Origin: Dyadobacter sp. 50-39
GTDB lineage: Bacteria > Bacteroidota > Bacteroidia > Cytophagales > Spirosomataceae
DNA length: 64,000 nucleotides
NCBI GenBank assembly: GCA_001898145.1
Contig: MKSR01000019.1
Location: 124,001-188,000, forward strand
Direction of reading: 5' to 3'
Shown: piece by piece, positions 8,901 to 17,231 of the stretch
Layout of the letters: every line of letters starts with the position of its first letter
How positions within the stretch are numbered: the first letter of the stretch is position 1
The notes under the pieces: model-generated
The model's input: only the letters and a program-made list of their open reading frames with translations
Databases searched by the model: none
Told to the model about the DNA's origin: nothing
Program-made: the position numbers and the translations under genes

Positions 8901-9348
8901 GATCATCATGTCGGGTGTAGGTATTATCGCATTGGCGGGGATCGTGGTGAAAAACGGTATCCTGCTCATCGAGTTCATCGAAGAGCTCCGCGGGCGCGGG
9001 TACCCTATGCGCGAAGCGATCATCGAAGGCGGGGCGATTCGTTTGACGCCCGTATTGCTCACGGCTTCCGCGGCGGTGCTTGGTCTTGTGCCGCTTGCGT
9101 TGGGTATTACCGTCGATTTCGTAGGCCTGTTCCGCGATCTGCAACCGCACCTCATCGTGGGCGGCCCGAGTTCCGTATTTTGGAATATCCTCGCCTGGAC
9201 GATAATCTTCGGTCTCACCTTTTCGACCCTGCTGACGCTCATTATGGTACCTTGTATGTACTATGTCAACGAGCGCGTCCGCGACAAATGGTTCCGGAAG
9301 GGCAAACCTGAGGCGGTGAACCCGAACTGGCAGAACGAAACGATTTGA
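5917..9348 (+). CDS. RND family efflux pump permease (AcrB/HAE1-CzcA superfamily)
   Basis: 1143 residues, the usual size or slightly longer. The first transmembrane helix lies near residue 25, a periplasmic porter domain follows, and a transmembrane bundle starts near residue 340. Motif GIGLVVDDAIVVIENTHRL holds the paired Asp residues of transmembrane helix 4 (about 412-413) used for proton relay. The second half repeats the layout and ends with a motif GIVVKNGILLIEFIEELR. It exports substrates by proton antiport with the adaptor and TolC-like channel of the same operon. The relay Asp pair favours an HAE-type drug or amphiphile pump or a CzcA-like pump; the substrate cannot be assigned from the sequence. 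Confidence 0.92.
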   Translation: MKFSEYKTLGFTNWCVENRTTIYIFTFIITLAGFMVYNNLPKEQFPDIKIPQIYINTVYFGTAPADIENTINKPIEKQLKSLNGVKKIKSNALQDVSVILVEFTPDVAVEVALQRVRDAVDKAKTDLPQNLDSGPTAQDVNFSEFPIMNVNIAGNYSLKQLKEYAEDLQDGIEALPEITRVDILGALNREIQINVNLDRMKSTGLTFYDVQTAIQSENINVSGGELNVQGVRRTLRVKGEYTNVADMANIRIRTSTGATVRLGDIAEVADSFEEQQDFARLANKSVITLNVIKRSGENLVDAADKIENVIADFKENRFPAGLDVKITADQSIQTRADLHDLINTVVLGFIFVVMVLMFFMGVRDAIFVGLSVPLSALVAFVLMPIIGPIVGTEFTLNTIVLFAFLLGIGLVVDDAIVVIENTHRLFNMHKDWTIQQAVKAAAGEVFIPVLSGTLTTIAPFFPLLFWTGIVGEFMKFMPLTLIITLGASLFVAYVMNPVFAVSFMGRHDDEKEAHDTSFKAIRRPVIILVVAAVIGYLIDRGVGNFFVFILILWIFNHYILTPLILVPFQDNLLPALKNGYRKLIDWLLRGWRPVVAIVAVFLLLIATFIITGIAQPKVLFFPSGDPDYVYVYNKLPIGTDARVTDSVTKIIEKRVFDVLEKEKAMDMVNSVIANVGKNAGDPYNPDRAATPHKSKVTVAFVYGTERGGRSSEAILRKIREAVSNIPGAEISVEREAVGPPTGKPISIEISGDEFEVLQKLEKDVLKKVQDSGIEGIDQLRSDLVTNKPEIVIDIDREKAQREGISSQQIALAVRTALFGLEVSKFRDDKDEYPIMVRLEKDDREQIEKLLSLNVVYRDMNMGGALRQVPITSVANIHYSTTFSQINRQDQRRIVTLGSDVLPGYNANEIVAQIQTLIQDMEVPNGYIIKMGGEQEEQAESMSFLGTAFGAAIMLIYLILATQFNSVIKPFIIFFTIVLSLIGVLLGFVIFNKDFSIIMSGVGIIALAGIVVKNGILLIEFIEELRGRGYPMREAIIEGGAIRLTPVLLTASAAVLGLVPLALGITVDFVGLFRDLQPHLIVGGPSSVFWNILAWTIIFGLTFSTLLTLIMVPCMYYVNERVRDKWFRKGKPEAVNPNWQNETI

Positions 9349-9357
9349 TTTTCAGCC

Positions 9358-9417
9358 GGATTATTGTCTATTGATGTTGTATTGCAATTTTTTTACAATG
9401 TAAATAGACAATAATCC
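9358..9417. repeat. long near-perfect inverted repeat after the RND gene
   Basis: Outer arms GGATTATTGTCTATT (9358-9372) and its exact complement (9403-9417), with further pairing inside (ATGTTGTA with TACAATGT, including G-T pairs), make a stem of about 23 pairs around a TTGCAATTTTTT loop. It starts nine bases after the pump stop codon. It is AT-rich and not followed by a T-run, so it is not a classical terminator; it may end or protect the efflux mRNA. Confidence 0.55.
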
Positions 9418-9427
9418 AAAACATTTA

Positions 9428-9435
9428 TAGATTTG
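9428..9435 (+). promoter_or_regulatory. -7 element for tRNA-Pro
   Basis: TAGATTTG matches the Bacteroidota -7 consensus TAnnTTTG and is 40 bases before the tRNA. No TTG -33 element was found at the right distance, so the promoter is only partly supported. Confidence 0.4.
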
Positions 9436-9475
9436 CAACCCCAAAGAACGGCCCTGCGGCCAATCTTAAAAAGTT

Positions 9476-9549
9476 CGGGATGTAGCGCAGCCCGGTAGCG
9501 CACTAGCATGGGGTGCTAGGGGTCGCAAGTTCGAATCTTGTCATCCCGA
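9476..9549 (+). tRNA. tRNA-Pro (GGG)
   Basis: A 74-nucleotide cloverleaf. The acceptor CGGGATG pairs with CATCCCG. The anticodon stem CTAGC/GCTAG holds the loop ATGGGGT, anticodon GGG. The T arm contains GTTCGAATC. The discriminator is A and CCA is not encoded. Confidence 0.93.
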
Positions 9550-9560
9550 CATTGAAAATC

Positions 9561-9595
9561 AGCCACTTACAGCTTCATGTTGTGAGTGGCTTTTT
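9561..9595 (+). terminator. Rho-independent terminator of tRNA-Pro
   Basis: An 11-pair stem (9561-9571 with 9581-9591, one G-U pair) is followed by TTTTT. It begins 11 bases after the tRNA. Confidence 0.8.
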
Positions 9596-9628
9596 CGTTA
9601 GGTTGAACATAGCTCGAACTTCCTCCAC

Positions 9629-12600
9629 TCATTGAAATACCACCTTCCCTTTTCTTACCTCCGGCGTGCTGCCCTCCGCTCCGATTAATTGCACAGTATA
9701 GCTGTACATGCCCGGTACAATGCCACGCGTCGGCTGCCAGTACCATTCCAGTTTCGGCAACAGGTTTGACACCGGGATTTCATGCTCCTCTAAGGCGTTT
9801 CCGCGCTGGTCACAGATCACATACCGAACTGCTTTCAATGGCATTGACTTTGCAGCCTTCAACTCGAACCGCAAATAAGAAGTAGCAGGATTAGGGCTTA
9901 CTACCAGGCTGTACGGCATTTCTTCGGGCCTGGCAATTACAAAATCCATCCGGTAAGGCTGCGCCACCTCGTTACCGGCGCGGTCACGGGCGATGATCAT
10001 CATTTCATACCTGCCAGGCCCCAGTTTCCCCGAAAATTTGAAAGTAAGCTCCTTACCTTCCAATGCCAGAATCTTGATATCGGTGCCTGCATAGGCGATC
10101 CGTTCAAACTCGCATTCGTCACTTGCACACGGCTTGATGAAGATGTCTACCAGAGTAGTATCCTGAGCAAGCAGCCGGTCGTCTGTGAGTGTGATGCTGA
10201 ATGCCGGGTCAGGCAAGACAGGTTCGTTCTGTTTCAGAAAATATCCATTGCATTTGACTGTCAGAATGGGAGGAATATTGTCTTTTAATGTCTTGTTGGA
10301 GAACGTTTGCATGTGTTTCACCAAATCCCAGTCGACGAGCAGTTCCGCGGCATTGTTATCTCGGGTGAGTTCTTTGAGCGTCTTGTCGGGATCTATTTTT
10401 ACCTGAATCAGTTTCAGATCCTTTTCAATAGGGAACGCGATTTTCAAAGTTTGCCGGGACGCGAAAGATTTTACCCCGACCTTCTTCGAATGAACACCCT
10501 GGGTACCAGCGCAAAGGATCTCTACCGGTACGATCTGCCCCGGCATAAATCGCCCTAAATTGGCGAGCTCAATGCTTACCCGCAGCGAATCCGATTCGCC
10601 GATCGTCTTATTCCCCGAACCGGAAAGTAGCATAATGCCCTCGTCGGCCTGTACGGCATAGTCGGGATCGGCGACAGCTAACAGCCGCAGGGCAGGGTCA
10701 CCTTGCAGCACAGACTGATGTACGTAGGCGACGTTGTACTGGTCTTTGTATTGGGATAAAATGTCATGGGCCACTGCCAGCTGGATTTTACCGATCGGCA
10801 GGCCCGCCGTCGCCGGGTTTTCGAACAGGTGGTCATACAGCGAGTTCAGGTAGGTGATGCCAGGGTTTACAAAACTTTCATAGGAACTGGCGATAACCGC
10901 AATGGCTCCCTTATCCGGGGCAAGGAGCCAGTCGAGCGTGAGCGTGATCCGGTCGGCGGCCTTAGGATTCGGCGGGGCGGGGTTAAACCGGTTACAGAAC
11001 ACATTCCCGACGCCGCAGCCGTTGAAATACATCAATGGGTATTTGTTCAGGTTGTGATAATCCCTGGCGGCATCCCGGACATGGCCGATATTCGGATCGG
11101 TGATGATCGGGCCGCCATGACCGAAAAAAGTGATCATCCCCACTCCCTCATTCAGATCACCCGCAATATCAACGCTCTCCACTTCCTGCGTAGGCTGCCT
11201 TTTTACATATGCTTTCACGGTACCACCTGTAATTCCCTTCTGTACGATGGGTTCCAATGCCCGTAAATAGTCCCGCAGCTGCACGATTTCATTGGTCGTT
11301 TTACCGCCGCTCAAATGAAGGACCTTCTTGCGCCAGCCCGAGTCTTCCGGTCCGCTTGCCTCGTAAGCCTTCACTTTCCGCAGATAATCGGCAATGTTCT
11401 GATTCGAAATCGCCGACAGCCGGCCGACCGGAATGAGCGGCGCATTGGCAGTCCCGCCTGCGATTCCCGACACAAGCAATGCGTCCGAAGCCGGAAAGCC
11501 AATCGTAGGAACTTCGCCGGGCAGCTCCCTGACCATCCGCTCATTTTGGGATATCGACTTTCCGATCAGAAAAAGGTACTTGTCTTTGAACCCTTCGGCA
11601 AGCATATAGGACATGAACTTCTTGATGGCCACCGGGCTGGGCTCGCCGTAGTTGAACTGATTGTAAATGTCCTGTATCTCAAAAATGGCGGGTTTCAGAC
11701 TTCCTCCGGCCGCAGAGGTTCGATAGGCGGCATAGTCAGTGGCACCTTGTCGCAGCTCGGCTGTCGTGATGATGATGTAATTGGTAGCTTTAGGGTCGTG
11801 GCGGGTGAAATTAACCCGACTGAGTTTTGCAGGACCGACGGTCGTCACTTCGTCTGTCGCGAGCAGCACCTGCGTTTTGCCCGGCAACCGCGGTATCATC
11901 AATACTTCGCCTGCGCTTTTTAGCATTACCGGGTTATCCGCATCCGAAATGTCGATCCACGAAAACCGAGGAGAAATGCCTTTTACCGGTATTGCGCTCC
12001 ATTTGCCGGAGGTCACGTCCAGCCTCCATTCCCTCGATTGATTTCCGACTTGGAGCACCCGGGGATATTCAATGGAATAATAGGCAATGGAAAATCGCTC
12101 CAAAGGGTCGCTGGCAACGGATCGGATCACCACCGTGCCGTTCTTTCCGGAATCCAAATCTTCCGGTTTGATTTCAAAAGCAGTTTCGATCCCCGCAAAG
12201 CCGGAATTGTCCAAGGTTTTGGCCAACCGCAATGCGCCTTTGTTCTTGCCAACATAAAGCTGAATTTGCCGGTCGTTCTTGCTGCGGCCATGCAGCATGA
12301 GCTTGATGGTCGGAGCGTGGGAATTGCCCGCGAGTTCGCCCAATGTAAATTCAATTACCGCTTCCTTCCCATTATCGTAAACTTCGCCCGTTCGGCTGGC
12401 GCCCAGTTCGAAATAGCTGTTAAAGAAGCCCGGATTGAGCGGATAATTGGTACCGAGGGAGTAATTCTGCTGGAAAACCTTCGTCACCAGTTCGTCGTGG
12501 TGTGTGAGAAGCGGCACGTTTTCATCGACAGGCGGCTCCACTATTCCGGCCCTCTTCCCCGGCTTGTTTCCGACAGTCAGGAAATAGGCACCCTCGTCCG

Positions 12601-12955
12601 AATAGAAGCTGTAATAGGGATTCATCCGCCCGCTCGTCGGCCGGTACAGCAGCGAATCGCTTGCGCCATCATTGGGAACCGCATAGAAAACGATTTCCTG
12701 GTTGTCGGTGCTGATGAGGGAAACCTCTTGGCCTCGTCGCCATAGCTGGAAGTTTTCAGGGGAACCGGTCGGGAAGTCCTCGGGCAGCGAAGAGAATGCC
12801 ACTTTGTGCAGCCCTTTTTTCAGGATTCCTATTTTGACATAGGGCTGGCCATAGCTGATCCAGGCATTGGCGTAGGGCGTGCCCCATTGCGCCTGTATGT
12901 GATGGCCTGCCAGTAAAAGTGCAACAAGAAATGCACGCATTAAGAGGTACCGCAT
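9629..12955 (-). CDS. secreted C25-family cysteine peptidase with T9SS sorting domain (PorU-like)
   Basis: 1108 residues with a signal peptide (residues 1-22, ending IQAQ). The gingipain-type C25 domain lies in the middle, with catalytic His613 in FFGHGG and Cys647 in NGCGVGN. Extracellular beta domains follow. The last 95 residues look like a type A T9SS sorting domain: SPNPATSYLRFE, then GMYSYTV and a terminal GKVVFQ. The protein should cross the outer membrane by the type IX system. It resembles the PorU family, the sortase of that system, but classical PorU has no sorting tail. It may be the second PorU-like protein seen in Cytophagales or a secreted protease. It is monocistronic. Confidence 0.82.
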   Translation of the reverse strand: MRYLLMRAFLVALLLAGHHIQAQWGTPYANAWISYGQPYVKIGILKKGLHKVAFSSLPEDFPTGSPENFQLWRRGQEVSLISTDNQEIVFYAVPNDGASDSLLYRPTSGRMNPYYSFYSDEGAYFLTVGNKPGKRAGIVEPPVDENVPLLTHHDELVTKVFQQNYSLGTNYPLNPGFFNSYFELGASRTGEVYDNGKEAVIEFTLGELAGNSHAPTIKLMLHGRSKNDRQIQLYVGKNKGALRLAKTLDNSGFAGIETAFEIKPEDLDSGKNGTVVIRSVASDPLERFSIAYYSIEYPRVLQVGNQSREWRLDVTSGKWSAIPVKGISPRFSWIDISDADNPVMLKSAGEVLMIPRLPGKTQVLLATDEVTTVGPAKLSRVNFTRHDPKATNYIIITTAELRQGATDYAAYRTSAAGGSLKPAIFEIQDIYNQFNYGEPSPVAIKKFMSYMLAEGFKDKYLFLIGKSISQNERMVRELPGEVPTIGFPASDALLVSGIAGGTANAPLIPVGRLSAISNQNIADYLRKVKAYEASGPEDSGWRKKVLHLSGGKTTNEIVQLRDYLRALEPIVQKGITGGTVKAYVKRQPTQEVESVDIAGDLNEGVGMITFFGHGGPIITDPNIGHVRDAARDYHNLNKYPLMYFNGCGVGNVFCNRFNPAPPNPKAADRITLTLDWLLAPDKGAIAVIASSYESFVNPGITYLNSLYDHLFENPATAGLPIGKIQLAVAHDILSQYKDQYNVAYVHQSVLQGDPALRLLAVADPDYAVQADEGIMLLSGSGNKTIGESDSLRVSIELANLGRFMPGQIVPVEILCAGTQGVHSKKVGVKSFASRQTLKIAFPIEKDLKLIQVKIDPDKTLKELTRDNNAAELLVDWDLVKHMQTFSNKTLKDNIPPILTVKCNGYFLKQNEPVLPDPAFSITLTDDRLLAQDTTLVDIFIKPCASDECEFERIAYAGTDIKILALEGKELTFKFSGKLGPGRYEMMIIARDRAGNEVAQPYRMDFVIARPEEMPYSLVVSPNPATSYLRFELKAAKSMPLKAVRYVICDQRGNALEEHEIPVSNLLPKLEWYWQPTRGIVPGMYSYTVQLIGAEGSTPEVRKGKVVFQ

Positions 12956-13205
12956 ATGTTCGGGAAAGTCTGTTAAACTTTCAATAAAACATCGCCCGGC
13001 ATTTTCATCGACTTCCTTCCAGCGTGCGAGGCAAATGAATGAGCAACCGGATTTTCGGGGGCTCAGATTTTTTGTCGAAGTTTTGTTGAAATATTTCTAC
13101 CCGCTGTTCCCACAGGTTACATACAACTCATTGCATTCTTGAAAATGTATAATTTCTGGCACAGGATTTGAATTCCACCTTCCTTCATAAATCAACGCAA
13201 AACCA

Positions 13206-13487
13206 ATGGATACTTTTAAGTTTATGAAAGACGATTGGGTGAAAGAGAAAGGCGGCAACCAGTTGATGCAGGTTGACGAATACCAGATCGTCGATACCGT
13301 GGTCCACCACAACGGATCGGGTTCGCTGCCCGTCACCAAACGCGTATTCAGTGGGAAGGTTTGGTGTACGTGGGTCAATCAAAACAGGGCGGTCGTTACA
13401 CAGCCGTTTTGGGAAGACGACCTGGAACCTGCCACGCACCGGCAGGCCGATCTTCACGGCTACTCACCTGTGAACCATACCCACTAA
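13206..13487 (+). CDS. YodC-like (DUF2158) small protein
   Basis: 93 residues, cytoplasmic. The layout WVKEKGGNQLMQVDEYQIVD, then VWCTWVNQNRAVVTQPFWEDDLE resembles the YodC/DUF2158 fold: a small barrel in which a gene product states a lack-of-gap GGN/P motif, a C-x-W pair and a final acidic DLE. ATG at 13206 is the first in frame. The function is unknown in this family. It is a single gene, sharing a strong bidirectional terminator with the next gene. Confidence 0.6.
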   Translation: MDTFKFMKDDWVKEKGGNQLMQVDEYQIVDTVVHHNGSGSLPVTKRVFSGKVWCTWVNQNRAVVTQPFWEDDLEPATHRQADLHGYSPVNHTH

Positions 13488-13517
13488 CTTCCGAAAACCT
13501 ATTCTCTTCCCGACACC

Positions 13518-13557
13518 AAACACGAAAGCCCGGAATCACTTCCGGGCTTTCGTGTTT
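13518..13557. terminator. bidirectional terminator between convergent genes
   Basis: Arms of 18 bases (13518-13535 and 13540-13557) are perfectly complementary around a TCAC loop, with AAA/TTT at the outer ends. It serves the plus-strand YodC-like gene and the minus-strand proline-rich gene. Confidence 0.85.
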
Positions 13558-13570
13558 AATGCTGACGACA

Positions 13571-13930
13571 TCACGGCTTTCTCGTAGGATCGGCTTGCGG
13601 CCTTACAGAAGTGGTATCGTCGGTTTCGGCAGTTCCTTTACGGTTTTTCCGACGATCCTTCCGCTTGTTATCCGAGGGTATAAGTGTGTCGCGGATAACC
13701 GCTCCGGAGCTTTTTTGACCTTTGATAAGCGTGTCCTCGGATGGAATCTGGGCTGGCCGGGCCGGCGATTGCGGCGCGTTGAACTCCGGTTTCGTTTCAG
13801 GCGTGGTCGTGGGAACAGGGTTAGTTTGCGGTACCGTCTGTGGTACAGATGTCTCCGGCGTCACCGGATTCTGGGCAAATGCCCCTGCAATCCCCAGGAG
13901 CATTGTGAATATGCATGCAAGGTATTTCAT
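13571..13930 (-). CDS. secreted proline/threonine-rich protein
   Basis: 119 residues from the ATG at 13928-13930, which starts a clear signal peptide (MKYLACIFTMLLGIAGAFAQ). The mature part is low-complexity and rich in Pro, Thr and Gln (PVTPETSVPQTVPQTNPVPT), with a basic patch KRKDRRKNRKG near the C-terminus. No known domain is recognised. The frame extends 21 codons upstream, but that would put a second hydrophobic stretch before the signal. It is probably an exported disordered protein of unknown function. Confidence 0.6.
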   Translation of the reverse strand: MKYLACIFTMLLGIAGAFAQNPVTPETSVPQTVPQTNPVPTTTPETKPEFNAPQSPARPAQIPSEDTLIKGQKSSGAVIRDTLIPSDNKRKDRRKNRKGTAETDDTTSVRPQADPTRKP

Positions 13931-14116
13931 GGTCCATTGTGTTTTAGTGAAAAAAGTTACCAGTATAGTGGCAGCGATTTGCACTAAAAGCATTCCAGAA
14001 GCGGCCCATAGCCCTGAGTCTCAGACGAGACCGTTTCTGCCGGACGTTCAGAAAGCTATCCACAAAATGCGTAGCGATATACCCAAACTGGGCGGTAAGC
14101 CATTAGATAAAAGTGA

Positions 14117-14145
14117 ATTTCGAAGTCAAAGTTTTGATTCGAAAT
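14117..14145 (-). terminator. hairpin downstream of kup
   Basis: ATTTCGAA-g-TCAA, loop AGTT, TTGATTCGAAAT: a 12-pair stem with one bulge, 18 bases after the kup stop codon on the minus strand, followed by TTCACTTTTATC. It is probably the 3' end of the kup mRNA. The rest of 13931-14162 shows no credible gene. Confidence 0.45.
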
Positions 14146-14162
14146 ACTTCGTAGTCAATTTC

Positions 14163-16103
14163 TTAGCTGTACACCCTTTTCATGCGTATTTTCTCGCTTG
14201 GCGTCAATACCAAAGGTACTTTCTCCACCTTCACCGAGCTGCTATCCAGCCCAAACCACTTATCCTCCGACGTCGTAATGCTCTTGATCCCGAAATAGAT
14301 TTTCATGATCAGTTCCTCCATGAAAGGCAGGTTGTTTTCGAGCGACAGGTAACGTTCGAGCACGATGAAACGGAAGTCCCCGGTGATGTTCTGCCGGCTT
14401 AGCGATTCGTAGCGGCTCGTAATGTCAACCTCTTTATTCAGCACCATATCTTCCACTACTTTACGGAAGAAAAGATTGATGCGCTGCTCTATCCGGAAAC
14501 CCAGGCGGAACGTCACCTTGATCACATCGTCCTCGGCCAGGATATTGACGTGGTAATCCATTGTGTAGGGTTCATCGGTGGTTTCTACATGCACAAACCA
14601 GTAGATATCCGCGCGTTTCGGCCGCTTGTAGAAGATCGAGTAAATGATCTTGTTTTCGATCTCGTTCTCACGCGGTGCATTCGACATGAAGATCAAGTGC
14701 GTTGAGTATTTGGGAATGCTGATGTCATTGCTCAGCTCTTTCAACGGCCCAATGTACTTTTCCAGGCTTTCGAACTCGGTGAGTCGCATTTTGATATAAT
14801 ATGCTCTCAACCAAACGGTTATTACCAATCCTATTACCGTTGCGAGTACCAGCGAAACCCAGCCGCCATGGGTGAACTTCAACAGGTTCGCGGCGAGGAA
14901 GGAGCCTTCGATCGCCAGATATATCACCAGAAAGAAGACTACAACCCATTTGCTCACCCGCTTAACGTGCAGGTAAACCGACATCAGGATCGTGGTCATG
15001 ATCATCGTAAGTGTGATCGCAAGGCCGTACGCTGCCTCCATGTGCGACGATTCCTTGAAATACAGCACAATGCCGATACAACCCGCCCAAAGCAGCCAGT
15101 TCACGCTGGGCACGTACAGCTGGCCCTTCTGGTCGCTTGGATAAATGAGGCGCACTTTCGGCCAGAAATTGAGGCGGATAGCCTCCGAAATCAGCGTAAA
15201 TGAGCCGCTGATCAACGCCTGGCTGGCGATAATGGCAGCGGTGGTAGCAATACCGATCCCCGGCAGCAGCCACCATTCCGGCATGATCTCGTAAAATGGC
15301 TTGCGGCCGTTCAGCAAGTCGCCCGAATGTACGATCAGCCACGCGCCCTGACCGAAATAATTGAGGATCAGGCAAGTTTTTACAAAAATCCAGCTAATCC
15401 GGATATTTCCCCGCCCGCAATGTCCCAGATCGCTGTACAATGCCTCGGCACCTGTGGTACAAAGGAAAACGGCCCCGAGCATCCAGAAACCGCCGGTGTG
15501 GTTGGCCAGAAGTTTGTAGGCATAAACAGGGCTGAGTGATTTCATGATCTCCGGGTGGTCGATCACCTGTGAAACGCCAAGTACGGCCAGCATAAGGAAC
15601 CAGATCATCATTACCGGGCCGAATGCGCGGCCTACGATCGTTGTCCCAAATACCTGTATAATGAAAAGCAGCGTCAGAATGCCGATCACAATCGGGATCG
15701 TCTGGATATCCGGATAAAGTATACGCAAGCCCTCTACGGCTGACGACACGGAGATGGGGGGCGTAATGATCCCGTCCGCGAGCAGCGTACTCGCACCGAT
15801 AATCGCCGGCACTGTCAGCCAGGCGGCGCGCTTGCGTACGAGGGCGAACAATGCCAGAATCCCCCCCTCACCCTTGTTATCGGCCCGGAGGATGAGGATT
15901 ACATACTTGATGGTTGTTTGCAGCGTGAGCGTCCAGAAAATGCACGATACGGCCCCATATACCACATCATTCGTAATCTTATTAGTGCCGATTACCGCCT
16001 GCATTACATAAAGGGGCGATGTACCGATATCCCCGTAAATGATCCCTAATGCGACTAAAAGTCCTGCGGCCGAGGCTTTATCCAGGTGTTTATGCGAACC
16101 CAT
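14163..16103 (-). CDS. kup: KUP/HAK family potassium uptake transporter
   Basis: 646 residues. The N-terminus GIIYGDIGTSPLYVMQ is the signature of Kup proteins, followed by GEGGILALFALV and the helix GIITPPISVSSAVEGL. About 12 membrane helices are followed by a cytoplasmic C-terminal domain of about 180 residues. It imports K+ with H+ through the inner membrane. The length is typical. It is a single gene; no riboswitch or conserved promoter element was recognised upstream. Confidence 0.95.
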   Translation of the reverse strand: MGSHKHLDKASAAGLLVALGIIYGDIGTSPLYVMQAVIGTNKITNDVVYGAVSCIFWTLTLQTTIKYVILILRADNKGEGGILALFALVRKRAAWLTVPAIIGASTLLADGIITPPISVSSAVEGLRILYPDIQTIPIVIGILTLLFIIQVFGTTIVGRAFGPVMMIWFLMLAVLGVSQVIDHPEIMKSLSPVYAYKLLANHTGGFWMLGAVFLCTTGAEALYSDLGHCGRGNIRISWIFVKTCLILNYFGQGAWLIVHSGDLLNGRKPFYEIMPEWWLLPGIGIATTAAIIASQALISGSFTLISEAIRLNFWPKVRLIYPSDQKGQLYVPSVNWLLWAGCIGIVLYFKESSHMEAAYGLAITLTMIMTTILMSVYLHVKRVSKWVVVFFLVIYLAIEGSFLAANLLKFTHGGWVSLVLATVIGLVITVWLRAYYIKMRLTEFESLEKYIGPLKELSNDISIPKYSTHLIFMSNAPRENEIENKIIYSIFYKRPKRADIYWFVHVETTDEPYTMDYHVNILAEDDVIKVTFRLGFRIEQRINLFFRKVVEDMVLNKEVDITSRYESLSRQNITGDFRFIVLERYLSLENNLPFMEELIMKIYFGIKSITTSEDKWFGLDSSSVKVEKVPLVLTPSEKIRMKRVYS

Positions 16104-16156
16104 TGACTAGTTTGTTGAATTGCCGTGCGAATTTAGAAAAATCCGGCAGCTCTCCG

Positions 16157-17128
16157 TTAAAAGGTATAAAACTCGTACGTCACCTTCCATTTGACTTCCT
16201 GGCCCGGCTGGGCGGCGATCTTGATGTACGGCTCGGGGCAGGAGGTAGTCGGGCAAGCCCAGTACACCAGCTTTTCCAATGGCTGATCGCAAGTAATCCT
16301 CACGCCGGCCTTTGTTTTGGTGTTTTCAATGCGGATGTCGTAGTCTTTGGCAGTTGGCCCGAAACCCTGCAAACCGGCGCTGAAAACCTGGTCGCCCTTC
16401 ACCACTTCCCGTGAATAGTTGAGCATTTTGCCATTGGCATTGATAATGCTCCCGAAGCCTCTGCCCTCCCCTTTCACGTCAAATGGAAATACAATGCGGA
16501 TATTCTCATTCGACGGCTCATTGTCGATCATGAAGAAATTGTGGTTATAGGTGTTCGCCACAATAGGTTTGGAGCCTGTATTTTTCAAAGTGTGTTCCAA
16601 AACGAGCTGCGGCTTGCCTTTTACCAGCCTCAGTGTTTTATGGTAGTCGTAGCCGTAGCCGGTTGCATCTTTCAGTTCATGGGCAAATGCGATCTGGTCG
16701 TTGCCCTTCACTACCGACCATTTGCCCGGGTTCTGAATGGCATAGTTAGTCGCGAACGAGTACTTTTTATCATCAGGCTTAGTCAATACACCTACCCCTA
16801 TTTTGACGAACGGTTCGCCCGGCTTTGCCTCATCGAAATTCAGGGGTGTAAATTCTTCCACCGGCCCCATAATCGCGTCGTGCAATTTGGGATCATAGGG
16901 TGCCTGGTTCCAGGTACCAAAGTAGGTATGCCCCTTATATTCCAGGCTCGGCACCACGCCTGCCCAGTCAAACCTTACGCCCCGGTAATAGCCGTCGTTT
17001 CCGTCTGGCAAATACAGTCTGGCTTTGATCACGCCATTCGAAATATCGGCTTGCGGAAATTCCGCGGCGATAAAGGCAGTGATAGCCATGCATATCAATG
17101 CCGAAAACAGGGTAACAATCTTTTTCAT
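16157..17128 (-). CDS. secreted galactose-mutarotase-fold protein
   Basis: 323 residues with a signal peptide (about 1-22). The remainder has the beta-sandwich pattern of aldose 1-epimerase-like proteins: DGYYRGVRFDWAGVVPSLEYKG at the start, a central LVLEHTLKNTGSKPIVANTYNHNFFMID with a His pair, and WACPTTSCPEPYI at the end. Classical mutarotase acid/base residues cannot be placed with confidence, so the catalytic activity is uncertain. It may act on an exported sugar or be a carbohydrate-binding relative. The gene is separated by 103 bases from the upstream oxidoreductase and appears monocistronic. Confidence 0.6.
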   Translation of the reverse strand: MKKIVTLFSALICMAITAFIAAEFPQADISNGVIKARLYLPDGNDGYYRGVRFDWAGVVPSLEYKGHTYFGTWNQAPYDPKLHDAIMGPVEEFTPLNFDEAKPGEPFVKIGVGVLTKPDDKKYSFATNYAIQNPGKWSVVKGNDQIAFAHELKDATGYGYDYHKTLRLVKGKPQLVLEHTLKNTGSKPIVANTYNHNFFMIDNEPSNENIRIVFPFDVKGEGRGFGSIINANGKMLNYSREVVKGDQVFSAGLQGFGPTAKDYDIRIENTKTKAGVRITCDQPLEKLVYWACPTTSCPEPYIKIAAQPGQEVKWKVTYEFYTF

Positions 17129-17231
17129 TTGTATTTCAATGGTTTAGGAACAAGAGAAAATAAAAACAGTAAGATAAAAATGCGCTATCACATTTTCACC
17201 TTACTGTCATACAATTTGTATTATTTAATAC

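Noticed and set aside
13722..14402. 226-codon plus-strand frame over the kup/proline-rich gene gap
   Set aside because: Most of it is antisense to two supported genes; the gap part alone has no start site or domain.
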